Shown: positions 36,334-44,753, counted from the first letter of the stretch. The stretch: DNA of 64,000 nucleotides from CAKZLS01 sp963771545 (GCA_963771545.1 CAVYTX010000002.1:682001-746000), one strand, 5' to 3'. The notes: generated by a model from the sequence alone, not told the origin. Program-made: numbers and translations.

Positions 36334-37419
36334 TCACTCCACCAGCGTGCCGTCGGCATAGAGCTTGGTCCACTCGGGAGGAAACCGCAGGTAGGCTTCG
36401 CCCGCCGGAACCTCCCGGTCCTCCGAAAGCTTGACCTTGAGGATGCTCTGTTCCAACCGCGCGTCGATGATCTTGTAGTTACCGAGATCCTCCACCGCCG
36501 CGATCGTCGCCGGCGCCGCGCCGGCGTCCTTGTGCGCGCTCACGCCGACGAACTCCGGGCGAATGCCCAGTTCCAGGCGGCCGCCGCGCCGCCGCGCCTT
36601 TTCGATCCGCTCGCCGCCGAGGAGGAACCGGCGGCCCTCCACCACGGCCGCGTCCCCGTCCAGCGCGCATGGCAAAATGTTCATTCCGGGACTGCCGATG
36701 AAATAACCGACAAAGGTGTGCTTCGGGTTTTCGAACAGCTCCTGCGGCGTGCCGGCCTGGACCACCGCGCCTTCGCTCATCAGCACCACCTGGTCGGCGA
36801 AGGTCAGCGCCTCGTTTTGGTCGTGGGTGACGTAAATGAAGGTCAATTGGGAGTCCTCGTGGATCTGCTTGATCTGGCGGCGGAGCTGGAACTTCAGTTG
36901 CGGGTCGATGACGGTCAGCGGTTCGTCGAACAGGATGGCGGCCACGTCGCTGCGCACCAGGCCGCGGCCCAGCGATATCTTCTGCTTGGAATCGGCGGTG
37001 AGCCCGCGGGCCCGGTGATGCAAATGCGATGTCAAACCCAGCATCCCGGCCACCTCTCCCACCCGCGCGCGCGTATCCGACGCGCCGACCCCCCGGTTGC
37101 GTAGCGGAAACGCTAGGTTCTCGAACACCGTCATGGTGTCGTAGATGACCGGAAACTGGAAAACCTGAGCGATGTTGCGCCGCTCGGTGGAAAGCCCGGT
37201 CACGTCGACATCGTCGAACGTGACCCGTCCCTCCGACGGTTGGACCAGCCCGGAGATGACGTTGAGCAACGTCGTCTTGCCGCAGCCGGACGGGCCGAGC
37301 AGGGCATAGGCGCCGCCGTCGCGCCAGATAAGGTCGAGACGCTTGAGCGCCCAGTCGGCGTCCGCCGTCGGCGCGCGGGTGTAACTGTGGGCGATGCCGT
37401 CTAGGTGGATGCGTGCCAT
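36334..37419 (-). CDS. glpT: glycerol ABC transporter ATP-binding protein GlpT (signature motif degenerate)
   Basis: The 361-residue ATPase has Walker A LLGPSGCGKTTLLN, Walker B AAILFDEPLTVID and switch His YVTHDQNEA. The usual LSGGQ signature is replaced by LTADSKQKISLGRG. A C-terminal TOBE-like regulatory domain follows (about 240-361). The ATG at 37419 follows GAGAGGGG. The gene overlaps the glpS 3' end by 19 bases. It pairs with GlpS, whose defects are complementary. Confidence 0.92.
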   Translation of the reverse strand: MARIHLDGIAHSYTRAPTADADWALKRLDLIWRDGGAYALLGPSGCGKTTLLNVISGLVQPSEGRVTFDDVDVTGLSTERRNIAQVFQFPVIYDTMTVFENLAFPLRNRGVGASDTRARVGEVAGMLGLTSHLHHRARGLTADSKQKISLGRGLVRSDVAAILFDEPLTVIDPQLKFQLRRQIKQIHEDSQLTFIYVTHDQNEALTFADQVVLMSEGAVVQAGTPQELFENPKHTFVGYFIGSPGMNILPCALDGDAAVVEGRRFLLGGERIEKARRRGGRLELGIRPEFVGVSAHKDAGAAPATIAAVEDLGNYKIIDARLEQSILKVKLSEDREVPAGEAYLRFPPEWTKLYADGTLVE

Positions 37420-38531
37420 CGCCCCTCTCGTGATACGCCCGCTCTCGCGGAGCCGCGAACCGGCGCGGCCGCCAACCGTCCGGCCTGGTCGAACGCGTAC
37501 AGGTGGCGGGGGCTCATGAATACCCGGATGTCCTGGTCGAGCCGGAAGGAATGAACACCTTCTTCCTGAATGACCCAAGAGACACTGTTATGAGTGGCAT
37601 GGATGAAGGTTTCCGAACCGCTGATCTCCGCGAGCTCCACCACGGCGTTGAAGGGAATCCGGCCCTCGGTTTCGGAAACCACGGACAGATGGTTGGCGCG
37701 CACGCCGAATTGGTAGGGTCCCGGCGGCAAACCGGCGAGATGTCCTTCCAGCGGAATGGCGATGCCGGCGCCGAGCGTCGCCATTTGTCCGTGCACGCGG
37801 CCGGTGATCAGGTTCATGGGCGGGTCCGAAAAGATGTCGCCAACCCGGACCGACGCCGGGTGGTGGTAGACGTCCAGGGTTTGTCCCACCTGCAGAACGC
37901 CGCCCTCGGCCATGACCACCGTGCTGCCCTGGAGCATCAGGGCCTCCAGCGGTTCGGTGGTGGCATACACCACGACCGCGTCGCGGCCGCTGAAGATGGC
38001 CTGGAGTTCGCCGCGAAGTTCCTCTCGGAGCTTGTAGTCCAGATTGATCAGCGGTTCGTCGAGCAAAAGCAAGCCGGCTTCCTTCACCAGCGCCCGGGCC
38101 AGGGCGGTCCGCTGTTGCTGGCCACCCGAAAGCTCGCCCGGCAATCGGTCGAGCAGGCCGTCGATGCGCAGTGTCTCGGCCGTCTCGCGAACCTTGCGAT
38201 CGATCTCGCCCTTACGGAGGCCGGCGCGGCGGAGTGGCGCGGCGATGTTCTCGTAGACCGTGAACGAGGGGTAGTTGATGAACTGCTGGTAGACCATGGC
38301 GATGTTTCGCCGGCGCACGGACAAGTTGGTGACGTCGTAACCGTCCATGAAGATGCGCCCACCGCTCGGCCGGTCGAGACCCGCCATCAGGCGGATCAGA
38401 GTGGTTTTGCCGGCAAGCGTGCGTCCCAGCAGCACCACCGGAGCGCCCGCATCGAGTTCCAGGCTGACGTCGTGAATGTGGCGTTCCCCGCCCATGGTCT
38501 TGGTGACGTTCTCGAGGATCAGGCTAGTCAT
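37401..38531 (-). CDS. glpS: glycerol ABC transporter ATP-binding protein GlpS (switch His missing)
   Basis: The 376-residue ATPase begins MTSLILENVTKTMGGERHIH. It has Walker A VVLLGRTLAGKTTLIRL, a good signature LSGGQQQRTALARAL and Walker B LLLLDEPLINLD. In the switch region YATTEPLEA a Thr stands where His is expected. A TOBE-like domain occupies the C terminus. The ATG is overlapped by the stop codon of the truncated glpD (ATGA at 38528-38531), so translation is coupled to that remnant. Together with GlpT it powers glycerol import. Confidence 0.92.
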   Translation of the reverse strand: MTSLILENVTKTMGGERHIHDVSLELDAGAPVVLLGRTLAGKTTLIRLMAGLDRPSGGRIFMDGYDVTNLSVRRRNIAMVYQQFINYPSFTVYENIAAPLRRAGLRKGEIDRKVRETAETLRIDGLLDRLPGELSGGQQQRTALARALVKEAGLLLLDEPLINLDYKLREELRGELQAIFSGRDAVVVYATTEPLEALMLQGSTVVMAEGGVLQVGQTLDVYHHPASVRVGDIFSDPPMNLITGRVHGQMATLGAGIAIPLEGHLAGLPPGPYQFGVRANHLSVVSETEGRIPFNAVVELAEISGSETFIHATHNSVSWVIQEEGVHSFRLDQDIRVFMSPRHLYAFDQAGRLAAAPVRGSARAGVSREGRWHAST

Positions 38532-38767
38532 CGCGCCGAGACCTCGCGTTCGGCGAGCGCCTTCGATACCAGCCGGAACTCGTAATATTCGAGATAGCGA
38601 AGGCCGCCGTGGATCAGTTTCGAGCTGGCCGACGAGGTGTGGCCGGCAAGGTCGTCCTGCTCGCACAGCACCACGGAGAGGCCGCGGCCCGCGGCGTCGC
38701 GGGCGATGCCGGCGCCGTTGATGCCGCCGCCCACCACCAGCATCTCGCACTGGCGATCCGCTGCCAA
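38528..38767 (-). pseudogene. glpD: truncated glycerol-3-phosphate dehydrogenase (N-terminal stump)
   Basis: The 79-residue frame starts at TTG 38767 after GGGAGG. It reads CEMLVVGGGINGAGIARDAA, the FAD-binding GxGxxG strand, then LSVVLCEQDDLAGHTSSASS, KLIHGGLRYLEYYEFRLV and ALAEREV. It stops four codons later (VSAR-stop). A complete GlpD has about 500 residues; about 85 per cent is missing. The cut is clean: the stop overlaps the glpS ATG. Either a deletion fused the start of glpD to glpS, or the remnant is kept as a leader that couples translation. The FAD site alone cannot catalyse the reaction. Confidence 0.88.
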
Positions 38768-38922
38768 GATTGAAACCTCCCACGTCTCGGTCGTTGTGTT
38801 TGTTGCCGCCTTTGGCGGCGCCGAGCATGCTACGATAGGCTAAATGGCGATTGCGAAGCAATCGTACCGTTTCGAGAAGGAACGGATTGTCCCGGAGGAA
38901 AGGTCTAACGGAGGCGACGCGG

Positions 38923-38996
38923 TGGCAGCGGAGCCAGGGCTCGAACCTGGAATGCCTGATCCAGAGTCAGGTGTGATACCATTTCACCACTCCGCT
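38923..38996 (-). tRNA. tRNA-Gln (anticodon CTG)
   Basis: On the minus strand the 74-base gene starts AGCGGAGTGGTGAAATGGTA. The acceptor stem AGCGGAG pairs with CTCCGCT, followed by G and an encoded CCA. The anticodon arm is CCTGA-CTCTGGA-TCAGG, giving anticodon CTG. The T arm contains GGTTCGAGCCC. All four arms are intact. Confidence 0.97.
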
Positions 38997-39137
38997 ATCG
39001 CGAACGGGCTGAGCTTTTAGCACAGCGTACCTGTGTTGGGTAGCCGGTTCGATGTGGTTCGGGCTTGCGTCGCCGTCCACCGTGTTTACAAAGGGTGTCG
39101 TTACAGACACGTGACGGGCTTGGCCTCGGACGATCCA

Positions 39138-40220
39138 ATGAGCATCACCGATAGAGGCGGCGCGCCGAGAGTGAGCAACGACATCGAACCCCGCCAAGCC
39201 GCCAAGTCCCAGCCTCTTGGCGCCAAGTCGCCGCTGCCCGTTTACGCCGCCGTGGATCTCGGGACCCACAACTGCCGGCTGCTGATCGCCGAGGCCGCGG
39301 GCGAGCGGAGTTTCCGGGTGATCGGGTCTTTTTCCCGCGCGGTTCGGCTTGGAGAAGGTCTGGCCGCCAGCGGGCTATTGGCCCGGCAAGCCATCGATCG
39401 ATCCATCGAGGCGCTCGGGATCTGCGCGGAGCGGATGCGGGCGGCCGGTGTGCGGCGGGCGCGCGCCATCGCCACCGAGGCGTGCCGGCGGGCGGAAAAC
39501 GGGCCGGAATTCGTACGGCGGGTGAAGGTCAAAACCGGATTGCTGCTGGAATTGATCTCGTCCGAGGAGGAAGCGCGGTTGACCCTGGCGGGGTGTCTGC
39601 CGCTGCTCGATCCGTCCTATGAAAACGCGCTGTTGATCGATATCGGCGGCGGCAGCACGGAAGTGACCTGGATCGAGCAGACGCCGGAGCGCGGCCCCGA
39701 GGTGGTCGGCCTTTTGTCGCTGCCTTACGGTGTGGTGAGTTTCGCCGAGCGCTACGGCGGCGATCGCATCGACCCGGAAACCTTTGACGAGATGGTCGGC
39801 ACCGTGGATACCGCCCTGAAGCCGTTCGACGAGCGCTATGGCATCGGCGACCAGGTGGCCCGGGCCGAGGTTCAACTCGTGGGAACGTCGGGAACCGTTA
39901 CCACGCTCGCGGCCGCGCACCTCGGCCTTACGTATTACACTCGATCCCGGGTGGACGGGTTGGAAATCGGGTTCGAGGACATGGACGCCGTCAGCGCCCG
40001 GTTTGCCGACAGCGACTGGCGCGCGCGCGCTCGAAATCGGTGCATCGGCCCCGACCGCGCCGATCTGGTGGTGAGCGGATGCGCCATTCTCCAGGCCATT
40101 CGGCGGAGATGGCCGGTGGGGTGCCTCAAGGTCGCCGACCGGGGCATTCGGGAAGGCTTGTTGCTGTCCATGGTGGCCGCGGATAGCGCGCCGGCGCCGG
40201 GTCGGATCGGGGGCCGGTGA
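39138..40220 (+). CDS. ppx: exopolyphosphatase / Ppx-GppA family phosphatase
   Basis: The 360-residue protein has the actin-like ATPase fold. It shows YAAVDLGTHNCRLLIAEA (phosphate 1), IGSFSRAVRLGEGL, IATEACRRAENG, ISSEEEARLTL, ALLIDIGGGSTEVTW (phosphate 2) and LVGTSGTVTTLAA. It hydrolyses polyphosphate or pppGpp. It is the short alphaproteobacterial form without the C-terminal HD domain. The ATG at 39138 is chosen; an open frame from 39033 adds residues unlike the family. It overlaps rlmE by four bases (GTGA), the usual ppx-rlmE pairing. Confidence 0.9.
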   Translation: MSITDRGGAPRVSNDIEPRQAAKSQPLGAKSPLPVYAAVDLGTHNCRLLIAEAAGERSFRVIGSFSRAVRLGEGLAASGLLARQAIDRSIEALGICAERMRAAGVRRARAIATEACRRAENGPEFVRRVKVKTGLLLELISSEEEARLTLAGCLPLLDPSYENALLIDIGGGSTEVTWIEQTPERGPEVVGLLSLPYGVVSFAERYGGDRIDPETFDEMVGTVDTALKPFDERYGIGDQVARAEVQLVGTSGTVTTLAAAHLGLTYYTRSRVDGLEIGFEDMDAVSARFADSDWRARARNRCIGPDRADLVVSGCAILQAIRRRWPVGCLKVADRGIREGLLLSMVAADSAPAPGRIGGR

Positions 40221-40961
40221 GCAAGGGACCGAAGCGCCCAAATGGCAAGCAGCCGGGCGGCCAGCGGACCGGCGGCAAGGGGGCCGGGCTGACGGGTCGC
40301 GGCCTGACCACCCGGGTGCTGACCGCCAAGCGGCGCAAAACGTCGTCGACGCGATGGCTGCAGCGCCAACTCAACGATCCGTACGTGGCCGAGGCGCGGC
40401 GGCAGGGCTATCGCTCGCGCGCCGCGTTCAAGCTCATCGAACTCGATGACGGTTTTCACCTGCTCAAGCCCGGCGCCACGGTCGTGGATCTGGGCGCCAC
40501 CCCCGGTGGCTGGACGCAGGTCGCCGTCAGCCGGGTGAGGGCGGGCGAAATCGGCGGCGGCGCGGTCGTCGCCGTGGACATGGTCGAGATGGACCCGGTT
40601 CCGGGCGCCGGCATGGTGGTGATCGATTTCCGCGACGACGACGCGCCCACGATCATCGAGGACAAATTGCGCGGACCCGTGGACGTGGTGCTGAGCGACA
40701 TGGCGCCGCCGTCGTCGGGACATACCGGCACCGATCACCTGCGGATCATGGCGTTGGCGGAGATGGCCCTGGCGTTCGCGGCGGAGGTCCTGCGGCCGGG
40801 CGGGGCGTTTGTCTGCAAGGTTTTGCAGGGAGGAACGGAACCCGCCTTGCTGAAACGGATGAAGCAGATGTTCGCGACCGTGAAACACGCCAAGCCGCCG
40901 TCGTCGCGCGCCGAGTTCGGCGGAACTCTACGTGGTCGCCAAGGGCTTCCGCGGAACCTGA
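40217..40961 (+). CDS. rlmE: 23S rRNA (uridine-2552-2'-O)-methyltransferase RlmE, frameshifted at the C terminus
   Basis: The protein methylates U2552 of 23S rRNA with AdoMet. It has a basic N-terminal extension, then SRAAFKLIELDDGFHLLKPG (first Lys of the K-D-K-E set), VVDLGATPGGWTQVA (AdoMet loop), DVVLSDMAPPSSGHTGTDH (Asp) and AFVCKVLQGG (Lys). The expected ending R-A-E-S-A-E-L-Y-V-V-A-K-G-F-R-G appears only if one T of the TT at 40916-40917 is removed; the frame then stops at 40961. As sequenced, the frame instead runs on to 41086 with unrelated residues, losing the conserved catalytic Glu. The start GTG overlaps the ppx stop. Confidence 0.88.
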
Positions 40962-41086
40962 TTTCGCGTCCGCCAATTTCACGCACATTCCCTCTGCCCT
41001 CTCTCTTGAAAATGCCGTGGTCGTCCGCGCCTTGCGGGTCGATCATTGAACGCGCCCACCAAATTCATGCGCGTATAAATATATAA

Positions 41087-41242
41087 ATTGCAAATATAGA
41101 TAAAATTTAGCTAGTCCATAGTAAAATAATAGAAGCAAAAATTCATAAATAAATGAATTTGACATTTATTTAGTTGTGATTACCATTACCGCATCTTACT
41201 ATTTTTCTATTACTGTAAATTTCATGGTACGGGGCTGCGCAC
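41087..41242. other. strongly AT-rich leader of the RTX/Calx-beta gene
   Basis: This 156-base stretch is markedly AT-rich in a GC-rich neighbourhood. It contains overlapping inverted repeats: AAATTCAT...ATGAATTT (around 41139-41160) and TAAATAAATG...CATTTATTTA (around 41147-41172). Such AT-rich palindromic DNA is typical of horizontally acquired genes and binding sites of nucleoid proteins. It holds the candidate promoter listed separately. Confidence 0.65.
41159..41186 (+). promoter_or_regulatory. candidate sigma-70 promoter of the RTX/Calx-beta gene
   Basis: A perfect -35 hexamer TTGACA (41159-41164) and a -10-like TACCAT (41181-41186) are separated by 16 bases. The start codon at 41243 lies about 50 bases beyond the predicted start site. 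The -35 overlaps the right arm of the palindromes in this AT-rich leader. Confidence 0.4.
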
Positions 41243-43000
41243 ATGAGAAATTACAAATTTTGTGGATGGGGACATCGAAAGCTGGCCGGCGGCGACGGCG
41301 ACGACATAATCTGGGGCGGCCGCGGCGACGATGAAATCGATGGCGGCGCCGGAGACGACTTGATCTTGGATGGTCACGGCGACGACACCCTGATCGGTGG
41401 GACCGGCGACGACACCGTTTTCGCCGGCCACGGGGACGACGTGGTCGACGGTGGCGCGGACGACGACTGGATTTGGGGCGGCCACGGCGACGACACCCTG
41501 AGCGGTGGCGCCGGCCATGATACGGTCCTTGGCGGCCATGGCGACGATGTTGTGATCCACGCCGGAATCGGCGGCGGTGGACTCGACGCCTATCACGGCG
41601 GCCATGGGCGCGATACGCTCGAAATCCGGCTCACGGCCGACGAGATCAGGGGCGATGGCGTATTGGACGAACTCCTCCGGCTGAAGGAGTGGGTCGAAGG
41701 CCGGGGGTGCGGCGCCTTCAAGTCGGAGATCCTCGGCCTCTGGGTCGCGAGTTTCGAGGACCTGCGCGTCACCGGCAATCCCGATGCCCCGGACGGCGAA
41801 TGGGATCTGTCGGCAATTCCTCCCGAGCCCGTGATGGTGGGGCTCGAGGGCGAGCGGGAGACCGGGGAAGGCGACACCGACGCCGACGACCATCCGCTCA
41901 CCTACACCGTGTCCCTGGACCGGCCGGCCGACGCGGATGTGGAGGTGGCGTGGAGCGTCACGGACCCGGCGGGTTCGGGACCGGCCGCCACGCCCGGCGC
42001 CGACTTCGGCGCGCCCTTTTCCGGCACCGTGGTGATCGCGGCGGGAGAGACCGAAGCGCAATTCCAGATCATGGTGTTCGGCGACACCGAGTTTGAGGGC
42101 AACGAGACCTTCAAGGTCGAGATCACCGGGGTGTCCGGCAACGCCGTCGTCGGCAACGGCATGGTCGAGACGACGATCGTCGACGACGACCCGGAGATTC
42201 CTCCGGTGCCGAGCGCCTTCACCGACGGCAACGACTACATCACGTTCAGTTCGAACTCCGTCGACGCCTTTGCGGAACTATACGGCGTCAGCGCGACGCT
42301 GCTGCGCGAGGGCGACTATCTGGACGGCACCCAATACGATGCCGGCGGCGGCGACGACATCGTCATGCTGACCCAGCGCTGGGACGAGCAATTGTCGGGC
42401 TATCAATTCCGGCACGACTTCCATGGAGGCGACGGCAACGACATTCTCCACAACGCCCACAGCCGCGCCAGCCTCTACGGCGACGCCGGCGACGATCAGT
42501 TGTTCGGGCACACCACCTACGTAGCCGACATCCTCGACGGAGGCGCCGGCAACGACCATATCGAGGGCCGGTGTTCCTTCGCCTACGGAGGGGCGGGCGA
42601 CGACTTCATCGATCTGGCCCTGGAGTTCGACGCCGTGATCGACGGCGGCGCCGGCAACGACACGGTTCACGCGGGCTCCGGCGCCGACCGGTTGATCTTC
42701 ACCATCGGCGAAAGCGACGGCGCCGATCTTTACAACGGTCACAAGGCGCCCGAAGGCGATTACCGCTACGATATCTACATCGACACGCTCGAAGTCCGGG
42801 TCGACGCGGTGACCCTGCGCGAGCATGTCGACGACCTGACCTATCTGGGCGATCTTATCGCCAGCGGCGCGACCGTCGGCGACGAATGGCACCGTATCGA
42901 CGGGCTCGGTTTGGAGATCAAGAACATCGATGAACTCGCCATCGTCGACGAACACGGCGAAACCGTGGACCTCGAAGCCTGGATCGCCGCGAATTATTAA
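41243..43000 (+). CDS. RTX calcium-binding repeat protein with Calx-beta domain
   Basis: The 585-residue protein opens with nine-residue RTX repeats (about 15-110, for example GGRGDDEIDGGAGDDLILDG). A linker follows, then a Calx-beta domain (about 195-310, with 'DHPLTYTVSLDRPADADVEVAW', 'VIAAGETEAQFQIMVFGDTEFEGNETFKVEI' and the final 'TTIVDDDPE'). A second, looser RTX block follows (about 370-490), and the C-terminal region ends DLEAWIAANY. It should be exported unfolded through a type I system and bind Ca2+ outside. No export genes lie nearby. An AT-rich leader and a strong terminator frame it. Confidence 0.9.
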   Translation: MRNYKFCGWGHRKLAGGDGDDIIWGGRGDDEIDGGAGDDLILDGHGDDTLIGGTGDDTVFAGHGDDVVDGGADDDWIWGGHGDDTLSGGAGHDTVLGGHGDDVVIHAGIGGGGLDAYHGGHGRDTLEIRLTADEIRGDGVLDELLRLKEWVEGRGCGAFKSEILGLWVASFEDLRVTGNPDAPDGEWDLSAIPPEPVMVGLEGERETGEGDTDADDHPLTYTVSLDRPADADVEVAWSVTDPAGSGPAATPGADFGAPFSGTVVIAAGETEAQFQIMVFGDTEFEGNETFKVEITGVSGNAVVGNGMVETTIVDDDPEIPPVPSAFTDGNDYITFSSNSVDAFAELYGVSATLLREGDYLDGTQYDAGGGDDIVMLTQRWDEQLSGYQFRHDFHGGDGNDILHNAHSRASLYGDAGDDQLFGHTTYVADILDGGAGNDHIEGRCSFAYGGAGDDFIDLALEFDAVIDGGAGNDTVHAGSGADRLIFTIGESDGADLYNGHKAPEGDYRYDIYIDTLEVRVDAVTLREHVDDLTYLGDLIASGATVGDEWHRIDGLGLEIKNIDELAIVDEHGETVDLEAWIAANY

Positions 43001-43017
43001 CCTGCATTGTTCGGCCA

Positions 43018-43057
43018 GGAACGGGGAGCGATTGCTCCTCGTTCCTTGTGTTGTTCT
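43018..43057 (+). terminator. intrinsic terminator after the RTX/Calx-beta gene
   Basis: GGAACGGGGAGC (43018-43029) pairs with GCTCCTCGTTCC (43034-43045) through 12 pairs, one a G-U, around loop GATT. It is followed by the T-rich TTGTGTTGTTCT. Confidence 0.85.
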
Positions 43058-43098
43058 ACTTTGGCGAAGCTCCAGACGGTACCAAATGGGCTTCTGGG

Positions 43099-43851
43099 TT
43101 AGGTGAGCGTGCGTTCGGAACTGCGGCTCTTGCGATTGAATGCAATGCACCGATTGTAGAAGAGCTCTAGGTCATCACCGAAGGGCCGATCAGAGAATTT
43201 GATGTACGCGATCACATCCTCCCAGGTTAGGCAGCCAATAAACGTAGAAATGAGAGTGGGCATAAACCATTCTTCAAACCATTCGGTCTTGAGTGAATTG
43301 TAGCTTGCGGCACGTTCCTCAACCACACGCTTAAGGGATGATTTATCCAATAGACCTGAAAACATGCCCGCGTTTAGTTGTTCTTTGGGACACAGCACAA
43401 AAAAAGCCATGTGAAGAATATCTGACGGATCGCGCTCGGCACGTCTGGCAACTTCCGCCATGCACGCCACATTCCGTGCAGCTTGATTGTAGGTTCGTGC
43501 GCGAGTGGTCCCCTTGGAGAGCCCGCTGAACATCTTGGCTTCGACGACAACGAACTGCTCAGCATCGTTTTCAAGTTTTAGTTCAGCTTGTCCGGTTTCA
43601 CCGATCCGGAAATGACCGACTACGCCGTCTGCATGAGTGTATCCCTCCGCAAGAGTGTCGCCGCGATATCGGGGTAGAAATGCAGAGGCGAGACGAGCTT
43701 CCGAGAACCATCGGGCGCCGGGTGACAACGAAAGATCGTGATCAATTGTTCTCGATCTCGCAAACCACTGGAGAATAAGCCGGAGCATCCAGCCCTCCTC
43801 GAATAACAGGGTGGGCGGGAAAGGCGGAGCGTCGCTCTCCGCGAGGCGCAA
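43099..43851 (-). CDS. hypothetical protein, possible PD-(D/E)XK nuclease fold
   Basis: The 250-residue protein is predicted soluble. The centre reads ADGVVGHFRIGETGQAELKL and then EQFVVVEAKMFSGLSKG. The spacing of an acidic residue before a hydrophobic strand and VVVEAKM fits the D-x(n)-(E/D)xK core of PD-(D/E)XK enzymes. 'YNQAARNVACMAEVARR' is a following Q-containing helix, as in that fold. Its GC content and codon use look lower than those of its neighbours. The start may be TTG 43851 or ATG 43788 (after GAGGAGG). It could be a restriction-like or defence nuclease, but no partner methylase is visible. I do not recognise the family. Confidence 0.6.
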   Translation of the reverse strand: MRLAESDAPPFPPTLLFEEGWMLRLILQWFARSRTIDHDLSLSPGARWFSEARLASAFLPRYRGDTLAEGYTHADGVVGHFRIGETGQAELKLENDAEQFVVVEAKMFSGLSKGTTRARTYNQAARNVACMAEVARRAERDPSDILHMAFFVLCPKEQLNAGMFSGLLDKSSLKRVVEERAASYNSLKTEWFEEWFMPTLISTFIGCLTWEDVIAYIKFSDRPFGDDLELFYNRCIAFNRKSRSSERTLT

Positions 43852-44030
43852 TAGCTCATTTATGTAATCTATGGTTCTTTTTCCATCTTTTGATTGTAGT
43901 TGAAGTTTTTAGAAAATGATACTACCTATGAGTGTAGATACACACATTTTTACGACACTCATAAAATTTTAAGCAAATCCGGCGACACTCCTCGGCGTTT
44001 GCGGAATGCAACATCGGAAAGACCGCCGCC

Positions 44031-44384
44031 TTGCCGGACACCAAACAGGCTCGCGAAACAGCCGCCGCGCCCCAGAACGAACCCGTCGCCGTCGCCCTGG
44101 GTTACAAGCCCGAGAGCGACAGCGCGCCGAAGGTTCTCGCCAGCGGCCGCGGCCCGATCGCCGAGCAGATCCTCGAAGTGGCCCGGGCCCGCGGCATTCT
44201 TGTGCGCGAGGACGCCGACCTGGTTCAGTTGCTTCGAGTCATCGAACTCGGCAGCGAAATTCCCGTGGCGGCGTTCGCGGCCGTCGCCGAGATCCTGATT
44301 TACATGTACCGCGCCAACGGCGGTTTTCCTCATTCACCCAGCGAAAATGACGCATCAACGGCGGAGCGCGCTGCATGTCCCTGA
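44031..44384 (+). CDS. FlhB C-terminal-domain homologue (EscU/YscU/FlhB-like)
   Basis: The 117-residue protein begins with a TTG. It contains NEPVAVALGYKPESDSAPKV, 'GRGPIAEQILEVARARGILVREDADLVQLL' and IPVAAFAAVAEILIYMYRA. These match the cytoplasmic substrate-switch domain of FlhB. The membrane domain and the autocleavage motif N-P-T-H are absent. The motif would come just before AVALGY, where NEPVAVAL is present instead. Such stand-alone copies (called FlhB2 or FhlB) occur beside fliO/fliP in alphaproteobacteria. It is followed by an overlapping small gene, then fliO and fliP. Confidence 0.82.
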   Translation: MPDTKQARETAAAPQNEPVAVALGYKPESDSAPKVLASGRGPIAEQILEVARARGILVREDADLVQLLRVIELGSEIPVAAFAAVAEILIYMYRANGGFPHSPSENDASTAERAACP

Positions 44385-44710
44385 CCGATTTCGACCATCG
44401 CAAACACATCGAGTGGACAATCGCCCGGGCGGCCGATTTCATCAGGGCCGCCCGCCGGGACTTGGGCCAGAACCGGGCCGTCGATCTGACCGGTCTCGAG
44501 GAAAGAATCCGCGCGCTCTATGAATCCGCCAAAGCGGCGCAGGACCAAACGCCCGAACAAGTTAATAATAAAATTAAAGTATTACAGTCGGAGCTTCATA
44601 CACTTAGCGAGGAGCTGACAACTTGGTACGAGGCCAACAAACGCGATCACGACGCTGCCCAGCGGCACTCGGCGGTCAGCGCCTACGGCAAGGCGTCCGA
44701 CGACGGTTGA
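44375..44710 (+). CDS. small helical protein in the flagellar cluster
   Basis: The 111-residue protein is charged and predicted coiled-coil/helical: 'FDHRKHIEWTIARAADFIRAARRDL', then 'NNKIKVLQSELHTLSEELTTWYEANKRD'. No signal peptide or membrane segment is seen. The ATG at 44375 lies ten bases inside the FlhB-like gene. It is 43 bases upstream of fliO on the same strand. The family is not recognised; a cytoplasmic flagellar export accessory is plausible from position and coiled-coil content. Confidence 0.6.
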   Translation: MSLTDFDHRKHIEWTIARAADFIRAARRDLGQNRAVDLTGLEERIRALYESAKAAQDQTPEQVNNKIKVLQSELHTLSEELTTWYEANKRDHDAAQRHSAVSAYGKASDDG

Positions 44711-44753
44711 ATCCGGTCGTTTCATCCCCCATGGAGTTTGAAAACGGTAAGAT

